Part shown: positions 6,444-13,399 of the stretch, one piece after another
Position numbering within the stretch: position 1 is the first letter of the stretch
How the letters are laid out: every line of letters starts with the position of its first letter
Origin: Oscillospiraceae bacterium
GTDB lineage: Bacteria > Bacillota > Clostridia > Oscillospirales > Oscillospiraceae
Direction: 5' to 3'
NCBI GenBank assembly: GCA_017469795.1
Contig: JAFUFT010000048.1
Coordinates: forward strand, 1-32,247
Length of the DNA: 32,247 nt
Program-made: the position numbers and the translations under genes
Notes under the pieces: model-generated
Told to the model about the DNA's origin: nothing
Database searches by the model: none
What the model saw: the letters and a program-made list of their open reading frames with translations, nothing else

Positions 6444-7811
6444 TCAGACCTTGAAGTTCACAGCAGTAGAGCCTTCGCTGTCCTTCTGGAATTCATAGTC
6501 TTTGCCGGGGAGCACCGCGTTGAGGATGATGCCAACCAGCGCGGCCACAGCCAGGCCGGAGAGGCTGATGGTGATGGAGCCCACGGGGATGTCGATGGTG
6601 CCGGCGCCGTTGTACTTGATGCCGATGGCCAGCACCAGGATCAGAGCGGCAATGATGACGTTGCGGCTCTTGGTGAAGTCCACCTGGTTTTCCACCACGT
6701 TCCGAACGCCGACCGCGGAGATCATGCCGTAGAGCACCAGGCTCACGCCGCCGATGGTGGCGGTGGGCATGGCCACGATCAGGGCCGCAAACTTGGGGCA
6801 GAAGGACAGGACCACCGCAAAGGCGGCCGCCAGCCGGATGACCCGGGGATCATAGACTTTGGTCAGGGCAAGAACGCCGGTGTTTTCGCCGTAGGTGGTG
6901 TTGGCAGGCGCGCCGAACAGGGCGGCCAGCGCAGTGGCGAGACCGTCGCCGGTCAGGGTCCGGTGCAGGCCGGGATCCGCCACATAGTTCTCACCCACAG
7001 TGGAGGAGATGGCGCACACGTCGCCGATGTGCTCGACCATGGTGGCCAGGGCGATGGGCATGATGGTGATGATGCTGGTGAGCAGCAGGCCGCCGTTGAA
7101 GCCCTCGCCGAAGATGGAGAAGGCGGTGCGGCTCCAGACTACCGGGAAGCCGATCCATGCGGCCTCAGAGACGGTCTTGACCAGGTTCTCCCGGGTGGGC
7201 GCATCCACGATCATGGAGATCACATAGCTCACCACAACGCCCAAAAGAATGGGAATGATCTTCGCCATGCCCTTGCCCCAGATGTTGAAGCAGATCACCA
7301 CTGCGATGGCCACCACGGCAACCAGCCAGTTGGCGGAGCAGTTGGCGATGGCACTCTGGGAGAGAGTCAGGCCGATGGCGATGATGATGGGGCCGGTGAC
7401 AATGGGCGGGAAGTAGCGCATGACCTTCTGGGGCCCGAAGACCTTGAACAGCAGGGCGAGCACCAGATACAGCAGGCCCGCGCAGGCCACGCCAAAGGAA
7501 GCGTAGGGCAGCATCTCCAGATTGGGGAGCGTGAAGTTGCCGGCCTCGTCGGCAAGCATGGGGGCGATGGCGGCGTAACCGCCCAGGAACGCGAAGGAGC
7601 TGCCCAGGAAGGCGGGAACCTTGCGCTTGGTGATCAGATGAAACAGCAGGGTGCCAAGGCCCGCGAACATCAGCGTGGTGGAAACGGACAGGCCGGTGAG
7701 GACCGGCACCAGGACGGTTGCGCCGAACATGGCGAACATATGCTGCAGGCCGAGCAGCAGCATTTTAGGCGCGCCAAGGGATCGGGCGTCACGGATCGCT
7801 TCCTGATTCAT
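6444..7811 (-). CDS. uraA: Uracil permease, NCS2 family
   Basis: Proton-coupled uracil (or xanthine) importer of the inner membrane. The 455-residue protein has the NCS2 pattern. The TM1 motif LLLGLQHMFAMFGATVLVP carries the Gln-His pair at residues 23-24. Later come GAPANTTYGENTGVLALT with the substrate-site Glu, and a VVENQVDFTKSRNVIIAA segment typical of UraA/PyrP. Fourteen hydrophobic segments are compatible with the length. The overall motif set fits uracil better than xanthine permeases, but the substrate is inferred. A good ribosome site (GAGGAGG) precedes ATG 7809-7811. It is transcribed alone from the promoter at 7845-7873. The leader is only about 30 bases, too short for a PyrR attenuator or riboswitch. 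Confidence 0.93.
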   Translation of the reverse strand: MNQEAIRDARSLGAPKMLLLGLQHMFAMFGATVLVPVLTGLSVSTTLMFAGLGTLLFHLITKRKVPAFLGSSFAFLGGYAAIAPMLADEAGNFTLPNLEMLPYASFGVACAGLLYLVLALLFKVFGPQKVMRYFPPIVTGPIIIAIGLTLSQSAIANCSANWLVAVVAIAVVICFNIWGKGMAKIIPILLGVVVSYVISMIVDAPTRENLVKTVSEAAWIGFPVVWSRTAFSIFGEGFNGGLLLTSIITIMPIALATMVEHIGDVCAISSTVGENYVADPGLHRTLTGDGLATALAALFGAPANTTYGENTGVLALTKVYDPRVIRLAAAFAVVLSFCPKFAALIVAMPTATIGGVSLVLYGMISAVGVRNVVENQVDFTKSRNVIIAALILVLAIGIKYNGAGTIDIPVGSITISLSGLAVAALVGIILNAVLPGKDYEFQKDSEGSTAVNFKV

Positions 7812-7844
7812 ATTTGGAATTCCTCCTCTTTTTTAATCTTTTAA

Positions 7845-7873
7845 ATTATACCTACCTCCGGGGTGCATTGCAA
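7845..7873 (-). promoter_or_regulatory. uraA promoter
   Basis: On the minus strand TTGCAA (7868-7873), a 17-base spacer and a perfect TATAAT (7845-7850). The start point would be about 30 bases before the uraA ATG. Confidence 0.85.
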
Positions 7874-7905
7874 GAGGAAATGTGCAAAAAGAAGGGAAAA
7901 AGACG

Positions 7906-8382
7906 CTATTTATGGTAGCGGCTGCCGGCAAGAATGCTCTCCGCCCGGTAGATCTGCTCCAGCACCATGATCCGGGCCAGATGGTGGGGGAAGGTCATGG
8001 GACTCATGGAGAGCAGGAGGTCTCCCTGCTTCTTCAGGTCCCCATCCAGCCCGAAGGAGGACCCGATGAGGAACACCAGCTCGGACCTGCCCTGATTTCG
8101 GACGGTCTGCAGCGTTTTGGCCAGCGCTTCGGAGGAGAGCAGCTTCCCCTCCGGCGTCAGGATGCACAGCCAGCAGTTTTTCGGCAGCTTCTGCCGGACG
8201 GACTCAGCCTCCCGCTCCAGTGCCTGCCGGATCTGGGCCGGGGAGGGATCCTCCGGCAGACGGACCTCCGGCAGCTCGATCAGCCGGATCCCGCCGTACG
8301 ACTTGAGCCGTTTCTCATATTCCTCCGCCGCGGAGAGATAGAACTTCTCCTTGAGCTTTCCCAGGGTGATCAGCGTCAGCAT
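7906..8382 (-). CDS. rlmH: 23S rRNA (pseudouridine1915-N3)-methyltransferase RlmH
   Basis: SPOUT-class S-adenosylmethionine methyltransferase that modifies pseudouridine 1915 in helix 69 of 23S rRNA. The 158-residue length matches the family (about 159). The C-terminal trefoil-knot signature is intact: FLIGSSFGLD, then MTFPHHLARIMVLEQIYRAESILAGSRYHK read as consecutive motifs, ending in the conserved YHK. The ATG at 8380-8382 has AAAGGAGG upstream; the longer reading to 8421 would run through a terminator hairpin. It follows the shikimate-kinase-like gene in the same direction with about 60 bases between them, most of it occupied by that hairpin. It may thus be expressed by read-through or by a weak promoter I could not identify. 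Confidence 0.95.
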   Translation of the reverse strand: MLTLITLGKLKEKFYLSAAEEYEKRLKSYGGIRLIELPEVRLPEDPSPAQIRQALEREAESVRQKLPKNCWLCILTPEGKLLSSEALAKTLQTVRNQGRSELVFLIGSSFGLDGDLKKQGDLLLSMSPMTFPHHLARIMVLEQIYRAESILAGSRYHK

Positions 8383-8404
8383 AAAGGGCCTCCTTTGCCC
8401 GGAA

Positions 8405-8435
8405 AAACGGCCAATCCGCAAGGGACCGGCCGTTT
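8405..8435 (-). terminator. Terminator behind the shikimate-kinase-like gene
   Basis: A 13-bp stem (8405-8417 with 8423-8435, two G-U pairs on the minus strand) has a 5-base loop and is followed by TTTTT. It ends about 20 bases before the rlmH start codon, so it could attenuate rlmH. Confidence 0.7.
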
Positions 8436-8442
8436 CCGTGTG

Positions 8443-8949
8443 TCAATTCAGGGATGCGGCGATCTGTTCCACAGTTTGTTCCAGATCGCTGCCGGGGTCT
8501 GCATGGACGGTGATGTCCGCCCAGCGCTGATAGATCGGGGTACGATGGGCATACAGGGTCTCCAGCGTCTCCCCCGGCCCGAAGGCAATGCCCCGGGTAT
8601 GGATGTTGGACAGCCGCCGCTCAAGCTCCTCCAGCGGAACCTCCAGATAGACCACGGTTCCGAGAGTTTTCAGGTGTTCCATGGCGCCGTCCCGCAGGGG
8701 GACCGAGCCTCCGGTGGCGATCACCGTCCGCTCCGGCCGGAGAGAACGGATTACATCCTCCTCCAGATCCAGAAAGGACGAAAGGCCCTCCCGGTCGAGA
8801 ATACTCTGAAGCGTGGCGTTCCGCCGCCGGCAGATCAGAAGATCGGTGTCCAGAAAGTCCATGCCCAGCGTTTTGGCCAGGATCACGCCAACGGTGCTTT
8901 TTCCCGCGCCGGGCATGCCGGTCAGAATCAGATTGTCGCCCACGGTCAT
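8443..8949 (-). CDS. Shikimate-kinase-like P-loop kinase
   Basis: A 168-residue nucleoside-monophosphate-kinase-fold enzyme most like AroK, which phosphorylates shikimate at O3. Seen: Walker A GMPGAGKST at residues 11-19, a DTD pair (Asp34/Asp36), an ATGGS turn, and AHRTPIYQRWADI, which resembles the C-terminal RxPLYxxxAD motif of AroK. Missing or altered: the shikimate-contacting Arg in the usual FR..E motif (here SFLDLEE) and the third Gly of the GGG turn (here GGS). The function may therefore not be shikimate phosphorylation. The start ATG 8947-8949 overlaps the upstream stop as ATGA and has GGGGGA in front, so the two genes are coupled. No other aromatic-pathway gene is nearby. Confidence 0.8.
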   Translation of the reverse strand: MTVGDNLILTGMPGAGKSTVGVILAKTLGMDFLDTDLLICRRRNATLQSILDREGLSSFLDLEEDVIRSLRPERTVIATGGSVPLRDGAMEHLKTLGTVVYLEVPLEELERRLSNIHTRGIAFGPGETLETLYAHRTPIYQRWADITVHADPGSDLEQTVEQIAASLN

Positions 8950-9569
8950 TCCCCCATGTCGTAGATGATGAACCACTCGAAATCCCCGTCCGCGCTGGTC
9001 TTGGTCAGGGGCATGGCGTTGTCCGTACCGTAAAGCGTCTCGTGGGTGGAGTCGAAGGCCAGACCCGCAAAGCCCGCCTCATCGTAGTAGAGGTAATAGT
9101 ATACAACGCCATCCTCCACCGCGATGTTTCGGAGCCATACGTCCGTGATGGGACTGCCTCCGGCGGTCTCCAGACCGTAGAGGGCGTCCTCGGTGTTCAT
9201 CAGCTCCAGCAGGGACCGGCGGATCTCGTCGTCAAAGAGCGAAAATGCGTCTGTCCGGTCCTCCTGCCACAGGGCCTTCACGTGATCCCTGTTCCGGCTG
9301 GTATAGAGGCGCAGGCCGTCCATATCCGCCATGGCCAGGGCCGTCCGGGCATAGGAATCCAGCTGGTCTCCGTCGGTGAACACCGTGCGGATGGCCGACA
9401 TGCGGTCGGTATAGGTCGAGGTGTGGATCACCGACTCGTCCGTACCGAAAAACGCCCCCAGGGCGTTGCCCAGGAACAGACCGACGGCCAGGGCCGCCAG
9501 ACAGCTCAGGACCGCCTGGATCATAGTCTTGGGGAATGGGTTTTCCCGTTCCGGGAATTTGATGTCCAT
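8946..9569 (-). CDS. Unknown membrane-anchored protein in the mscL operon
   Basis: I do not recognise this 207-residue protein. It has a short polar N-terminus with Pro and Lys, one hydrophobic segment at about residues 16-40 rich in Ala/Leu/Gly, then an acidic soluble domain predicted to lie outside the cell. The middle part (YARTALAMADMDGLRLYTSRNRDHVKAL-type helices) and the Tyr-rich strand VVYYYLYYDEAGFAGLAFD suggest a compact alpha/beta domain. There is no lipobox and no obvious catalytic motif. The ATG at 9567-9569 has AAAGGGG upstream. It lies 24 bases after mscL and overlaps the kinase gene by four bases, so all three are probably one transcript. Confidence 0.7.
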   Translation of the reverse strand: MDIKFPERENPFPKTMIQAVLSCLAALAVGLFLGNALGAFFGTDESVIHTSTYTDRMSAIRTVFTDGDQLDSYARTALAMADMDGLRLYTSRNRDHVKALWQEDRTDAFSLFDDEIRRSLLELMNTEDALYGLETAGGSPITDVWLRNIAVEDGVVYYYLYYDEAGFAGLAFDSTHETLYGTDNAMPLTKTSADGDFEWFIIYDMGE

Positions 9570-9593
9570 ACAGTGCCCCTTTCGGGAAATCGA

Positions 9594-10040
9594 TTACTTC
9601 TTATCCTTCAGCAGATCGCGGATCTCGGTGAGGAGAACTTCCTCGGCGGAGGGCTCGGCGGGAGCCTCTTCCTCTGCTTCCTCGTCCTTCTTCTTCATCT
9701 CGTTGACCTTGTTCATGGCCTTGACGATGGCGAAGACCACCAGCGCAATGAGGATGAAGTTGATGACGGCGGTGATGAAGGTGCCGATGCCCAGATAGGA
9801 TGCCTCTTTGACGACCTCGCCCGCTTCGTCCACCACCTCGGGGCTCAGCAGGATGTCCCACTTGCTCAGGTCGATGCCGCCGAAGATCAGGCCGATCAGA
9901 GGCATGATGATGTTGTTGATCAGGGATGTGGTGATTGCGCCGAAGGCGGTGGCAATGATCACGCCGATGGCCATATCCAGCACATTGCCGCGCATGATGA
10001 ATTCTTTAAATTCTGCAATCAAACCTTTTTTCTCTTCCAT
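9594..10040 (-). CDS. mscL: Large-conductance mechanosensitive channel MscL
   Basis: Homopentameric tension-gated channel that releases solutes on osmotic downshock. The N-terminal amphipathic helix and TM1 are canonical ([24 protein letters not shown] in successive motifs, residues about 11-34). They are followed by the extracellular loop and TM2 at roughly residues 85-108. The C-terminal helix is LLTEIRDLL. Between TM2 and that helix is an unusually long acidic/Ala/Pro stretch ([19 protein letters not shown]), giving 148 residues where many homologues have 130-140. AGGAGG precedes ATG 10038-10040. The 10041-10243 gap to serS contains no gene I can see and no clear terminator. Confidence 0.95.
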   Translation of the reverse strand: MEEKKGLIAEFKEFIMRGNVLDMAIGVIIATAFGAITTSLINNIIMPLIGLIFGGIDLSKWDILLSPEVVDEAGEVVKEASYLGIGTFITAVINFILIALVVFAIVKAMNKVNEMKKKDEEAEEEAPAEPSAEEVLLTEIRDLLKDKK

Positions 10041-10243
10041 TGAAATGACCTCCTCAGAATATTTATCGTTCAGTTTTCCGGACTTAGGAAAACAAAAACA
10101 ACGGGGTTGGAAAGTTGTAGATTGGAGCTTGTCTGCCTTATTCTCCCATTTTTAGACGCCCCGAGCGTGGGAATGAAACGGCACACAGACCAGCAGCGGC
10201 CGGAACTTCCCGGAAAGAACTCGACAAATTCCAATATGCGAAA

Positions 10244-11545
10244 TTAGACCTTCTCCAGGAATTCCTTCCCGCCCATGTAGGGCCGCAGGACCTCGGGGAT
10301 CTTCACGCTGCCGTCGGCCTGGAGGTTGTTCTCCAGGAAGGCGATGAGCATCCGGGGCGGCGCCACGCAGGTGTTGTTCAGGGTGTGGCAGAGCTGGATC
10401 TTTCCGTTCTCGTCCCGGTAGCGGATCTTCAGCCTCCGGGCCTGGGCGTCTCCCAGGTTGGAGCAGGAGCAGACCTCAAAGTACTTCTGCTGCCGGGGGC
10501 TCCAGGCTTCGATGTCGCAGGACTTGACCTTCAGATCCGCCAGATCACCGGAGCAGCACTCCAGCTGCCGCACGGGGATGTCCAGGGAACGGAACAGCTC
10601 CACGGAATACTGCCAGAGCTTCTCATACCAGTCCTTGCTCTCCTCCGGCCGGCAGACCACAATCATCTCCTGCTTTTCAAACTGGTGAATCCGGTAGACG
10701 CCCCGCTCCTCGATGCCGTGGGCGCCCTTTTCCTTGCGGAAACAGGGGGAGTAGGAGGTCAGCGTCTGGGGGAGGTTTTCCTCCGGCAGGATCTGGTCGA
10801 TGAACCGGCCGATCATAGAGTGCTCGGAGGTGCCGATCAGATAGAGGTCCTCGCCCTCGATCTTGTACATCATGGCGTCCATGTCCGTCTGGCTCATGAC
10901 GCCCTCCACCACGTTGCCGTGGATCATAAAGGGCGGGATGCAGTAGGTGAAACCCTTGCCGATCATGAAGTCCCGGCCATAGGCCAGCACCGCCTCGTGG
11001 AGTCGGGCGATGTCCCCCAGCAGATAGTAGAACCCGTTGCCGGAGACCCGGCCGGCTGCGTCGAGATCAATGCCGCCGAAGCGCTCCATCAGGTCCACGT
11101 GATAGGGGATGTCAAATTCTGGAATTTTTGCCTCGCCGAACCGCTGAACCTCCACATTGCAGCTGTCGTCGGGGCCGATGGGCACGGAGGGATCTATGAT
11201 GTTGGGGATCACCAGGAGGATTTTCCGGATTTTCTCCGCCAGTTCGGTCTCCTTTTGCTCCAGCTCCGCCAGCCGGTCCGCCTGGGCCTTGACCTGGGCT
11301 TTGACGGCCTCGGCCTCCTCCAGCTTGGAGGGATCCTTTTTGGCCTGGCCCATCAGCTTGCCCACTTCCTTGGACAGCATGTTCCTCTGGGTCCGCAGCT
11401 CCTGGGCCTCGGCAATGGCGGCCCGGTTCTCCGCGTCCAGGGCGATGACCTCGTCCACCAGGGGGAGCTTCTGATCCTGGAATTTTTTGCGGATGTTTTC
11501 TTTGACGATCTCCGGGTTTTCCCGGATAAATTTGATGTCGAGCAT
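10244..11545 (-). CDS. serS: Serine--tRNA ligase
   Basis: Class II aminoacyl-tRNA synthetase charging tRNA-Ser (and tRNA-Sec). The 433 residues contain the N-terminal coiled-coil tRNA-binding arm (about residues 30-105, rich in Glu/Lys/Ala/Gln). Motif 2 is at CFRKEKGAHGIEERGVYRIHQFEK, read as adjacent motifs, and motif 3 is at NNTCVAPPRMLIAFLENN. The motif 2 loop differs from the common EAGAAGRDTRG form; this KGAHG-IEERG variant is one I associate with a clostridial SerS subgroup. The ATG at 11543-11545 follows the parB stop by 14 bases, with AGGAGAGG overlapping that junction. serS is thus the third gene of a soj-parB-serS transcript. No T-box leader is present. Confidence 0.95.
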   Translation of the reverse strand: MLDIKFIRENPEIVKENIRKKFQDQKLPLVDEVIALDAENRAAIAEAQELRTQRNMLSKEVGKLMGQAKKDPSKLEEAEAVKAQVKAQADRLAELEQKETELAEKIRKILLVIPNIIDPSVPIGPDDSCNVEVQRFGEAKIPEFDIPYHVDLMERFGGIDLDAAGRVSGNGFYYLLGDIARLHEAVLAYGRDFMIGKGFTYCIPPFMIHGNVVEGVMSQTDMDAMMYKIEGEDLYLIGTSEHSMIGRFIDQILPEENLPQTLTSYSPCFRKEKGAHGIEERGVYRIHQFEKQEMIVVCRPEESKDWYEKLWQYSVELFRSLDIPVRQLECCSGDLADLKVKSCDIEAWSPRQQKYFEVCSCSNLGDAQARRLKIRYRDENGKIQLCHTLNNTCVAPPRMLIAFLENNLQADGSVKIPEVLRPYMGGKEFLEKV

Positions 11546-11559
11546 CGTTTACACCTCTC

Positions 11560-12441
11560 CTATTTCTCTGAGGCGACAAGGGTTTCCAGCGCATCGATCA
11601 GCCGCTGCAGGTCGTCGTCTCCATAGTATTCCAATTCAAACCGGCCTTTTTTGCGCCCGGTGCGGATGGTGACCTTTCGGCCCAGCTTCCGGGTCAGATC
11701 CGTCTCACACTCCCGGATATAGTCCACCGCCAGCGGATCCCGGGGCGCCGGAACGGCCGGAGGCTTCAGCATCCGCTTCACCAGCGCCTCAGTCTGCCGG
11801 ACGGACAGCTGCTGTTCCAGGATCTTTCCGGCGGCCTCCTTCTGGAGCTTTTCCTGCTCCAAAGGCAGCAGCGCCCGGGCGTGACCCGCGGACAGGCTTC
11901 CGTCGGACACCAGGGACCGGATGGATTTCGGGAGCTTCAGCAGCCGCAGGGCGTTGGCTACAGCTGGCCGGGATTTTCCGACAGCTCTTGCGGCCTCCTC
12001 CTGGGTCATCCCGTAGGCGGTCATCAGCGCGTCGAAGCCGCCGGCCTCTTCCAGCGGGTTCAGATCCTCCCGCTGGAGGTTTTCGATCAGAGTCAGCTGT
12101 GCGGCTGTTTTGTCGTCGGCGTGGATGATACTCACCGGAACGTCTGAGATGCCTGCCAGACGGCAGGCCCGCCATCGCCGCTCACCGGCGATGATCTGAT
12201 AGTAGCCAGAGTCCAGGGGCCGCACCACGATGGGTTCGATCAGCCCGTGCTCCGCGATGGAATCCGCCAGTTCTGCCAGCGCTACCTCGTCAAAATCCTT
12301 GCGGGGCTGATTCCGGTTCGGTTCCAGCTTCTGCAGGGGCAGCGTACTGACGACGCCGGCTCCGGCGGTCTCCTGCACCGGCGTTTCCGAAAACAGGGCG
12401 CCTAATCCCTTGCCCAGCCCCTTTGAGGAAGACTTTGCCAT
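11560..12441 (-). CDS. parB: Chromosome-partitioning protein ParB (Spo0J)
   Basis: CTP-dependent DNA-sliding clamp that loads at parS, spreads, and recruits SMC and ParA. The 293-residue protein has the full order of the family. The N-terminus SKGLGKGLGALF contains basic residues that stimulate the ParA ATPase. The catalytic core has IIAGERRWRA (the GERRxR CTP-binding box, near residues 85-94). The helix-turn-helix is around MTQEEAARAVGKSRPAVANALRLL. The C-terminal dimerisation domain ends the protein. It starts 14 bases after soj with AAAGGA as ribosome site. Two parS targets lie only about 850 bases upstream of its start, so autoregulation and local loading are likely. Confidence 0.96.
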   Translation of the reverse strand: MAKSSSKGLGKGLGALFSETPVQETAGAGVVSTLPLQKLEPNRNQPRKDFDEVALAELADSIAEHGLIEPIVVRPLDSGYYQIIAGERRWRACRLAGISDVPVSIIHADDKTAAQLTLIENLQREDLNPLEEAGGFDALMTAYGMTQEEAARAVGKSRPAVANALRLLKLPKSIRSLVSDGSLSAGHARALLPLEQEKLQKEAAGKILEQQLSVRQTEALVKRMLKPPAVPAPRDPLAVDYIRECETDLTRKLGRKVTIRTGRKKGRFELEYYGDDDLQRLIDALETLVASEK

Positions 12442-12455
12442 AGATGTCGTCCTTT

Positions 12456-13208
12456 CTAACCTGTTTTACGAAGGATCTCCTCCGCCAGATGCAGATAGCT
12501 TTCCGCTCCGCGGCTGAGTTTGTCATATACGGTAATGGGCAGCCCGTGACTGGGCGCCTCGCTGAGCCGTACGTTTCTGGGAATCACGGTGGAAAACACC
12601 TTTCCGGGGAAGTGACGGCGGACCTCCTGGGCAACCTGAATGCTCAGATTAGTGCGGCCGTCGTACATGGTCAGCACCAGCCCGAAGATGCCGATATTCG
12701 GCTGATAGGTCCGCTTGACGGCCCGAAGCGTCGCCATAAGGTCACTGAGTCCCTCCAGGGCGTAGTATTCACACTGCACCGGGATCAGCACCTGATCCGC
12801 CGCGCACAGGGCGTTCAGGGTCAGCAACTCCAGGGACGGAGGACAGTCGATCAGAATGTAATCGTAATCTTCCCGCAGGAGAGTCAGCGCGTCCTTCAGA
12901 CGGAATTCCCGGCGGGGGAGGCTCACCAGCTCAATGCCCGCGCCGGCCAGATCTGCGCCGCTGGGCAGCAGATCCCCGTATTTGGTGTGTACGATGGCCG
13001 TTTTGGGGTCCGTTCCATTGATGATGACGTCGTAGACGGTGGGCCGGCCTTTGGATTTCTCCACGCCCAGGCCGGACGTAGCGTTGGCCTGCGGGTCGAA
13101 GTCACACAGCAGCACCCGTTTGCCCTTCTGCGTCAGGGCGGCGGTCAGGCTTACCGCTGTGGTGGTTTTTCCCACGCCGCCCTTCTGATTGACCAGAGAC
13201 AGAATCAA
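12456..13208 (-). CDS. soj: Chromosome-partitioning ATPase ParA (Soj)
   Basis: Deviant-Walker ATPase that partners ParB in origin segregation and, in Bacillus, regulates DnaA. The 250-residue size is that of chromosomal Soj. The deviant Walker A KGGVGKTTT sits at residues 9-17, FDPQANAT near 40-47 and the Walker B region YDYILIDCPPS near 115-125. The open frame runs upstream to 13418, but that would translate the promoter and both parS sites. I choose the TTG at 13206-13208 because AAAGGAGG lies about seven bases upstream and the family begins MILSLVNQKGG. First gene of soj-parB-serS, from the promoter at 13243-13271. Confidence 0.95.
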   Translation of the reverse strand: MILSLVNQKGGVGKTTTAVSLTAALTQKGKRVLLCDFDPQANATSGLGVEKSKGRPTVYDVIINGTDPKTAIVHTKYGDLLPSGADLAGAGIELVSLPRREFRLKDALTLLREDYDYILIDCPPSLELLTLNALCAADQVLIPVQCEYYALEGLSDLMATLRAVKRTYQPNIGIFGLVLTMYDGRTNLSIQVAQEVRRHFPGKVFSTVIPRNVRLSEAPSHGLPITVYDKLSRGAESYLHLAEEILRKTG

Positions 13209-13242
13209 ACCGCCGCCTCCTTTCCAAATTCGCTGTTCCCCT

Positions 13243-13271
13243 ATTATAGCAACTTGGGCGACATAATGCAA
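13243..13271 (-). promoter_or_regulatory. soj-parB-serS promoter
   Basis: On the minus strand TTGCAT (13266-13271), a 17-base spacer and a perfect TATAAT (13243-13248). parS 1 lies 12 bases upstream of the -35, close enough for ParB bound there to influence transcription. Confidence 0.88.
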
Positions 13272-13283
13272 GGCACATTCCCC

Positions 13284-13299
13284 TGTTTCACGTGAAACA
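13284..13299. promoter_or_regulatory. parS: parS site 1 (perfect)
   Basis: TGTTTCACGTGAAACA, the exact 16-bp palindromic ParB-binding consensus known from Bacillus and most bacteria. It lies just upstream of the soj promoter. Confidence 0.97.
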
Positions 13300-13317
13300 T
13301 TTTTGGAGCGACCGGGA

Positions 13318-13333
13318 CGTTTCACGTGAAACA
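13318..13333. promoter_or_regulatory. parS: parS site 2 (one mismatch)
   Basis: CGTTTCACGTGAAACA differs from consensus only at its first base. Its start lies 34 bp after that of site 1 (about three helical turns), and it ends five bases before the -35 of the divergent CoA-transferase promoter. Confidence 0.94.
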
Positions 13334-13338
13334 TTCTC

Positions 13339-13367
13339 TTGCATGCCGGGGGTAACCATATTATAAT
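13339..13367 (+). promoter_or_regulatory. Promoter of the CoA-transferase/HAD operon
   Basis: TTGCAT (13339-13344), a 17-base spacer and a perfect TATAAT (13362-13367). It nearly abuts parS site 2, so ParB loading or spreading could occlude it. Confidence 0.88.
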
Positions 13368-13399
13368 AGAACATGAACAAAAACAGCAAGGAGAACGCC

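Noticed and set aside
6372..7844. 490-codon plus-strand frame opposite uraA
   Set aside because: It is antisense to a canonical permease gene, and its composition is a shadow pattern (Asp/Gly/His repeats).
7812..7905. Possible pyrimidine riboswitch or PyrR attenuator before uraA
   Set aside because: The promoter leaves a leader of only about 30 bases with no terminator/antiterminator pairing.
11546..11559. Possible T-box leader for serS
   Set aside because: Only 14 bases separate parB and serS, so there is no room for a T-box; serS is simply part of the operon.
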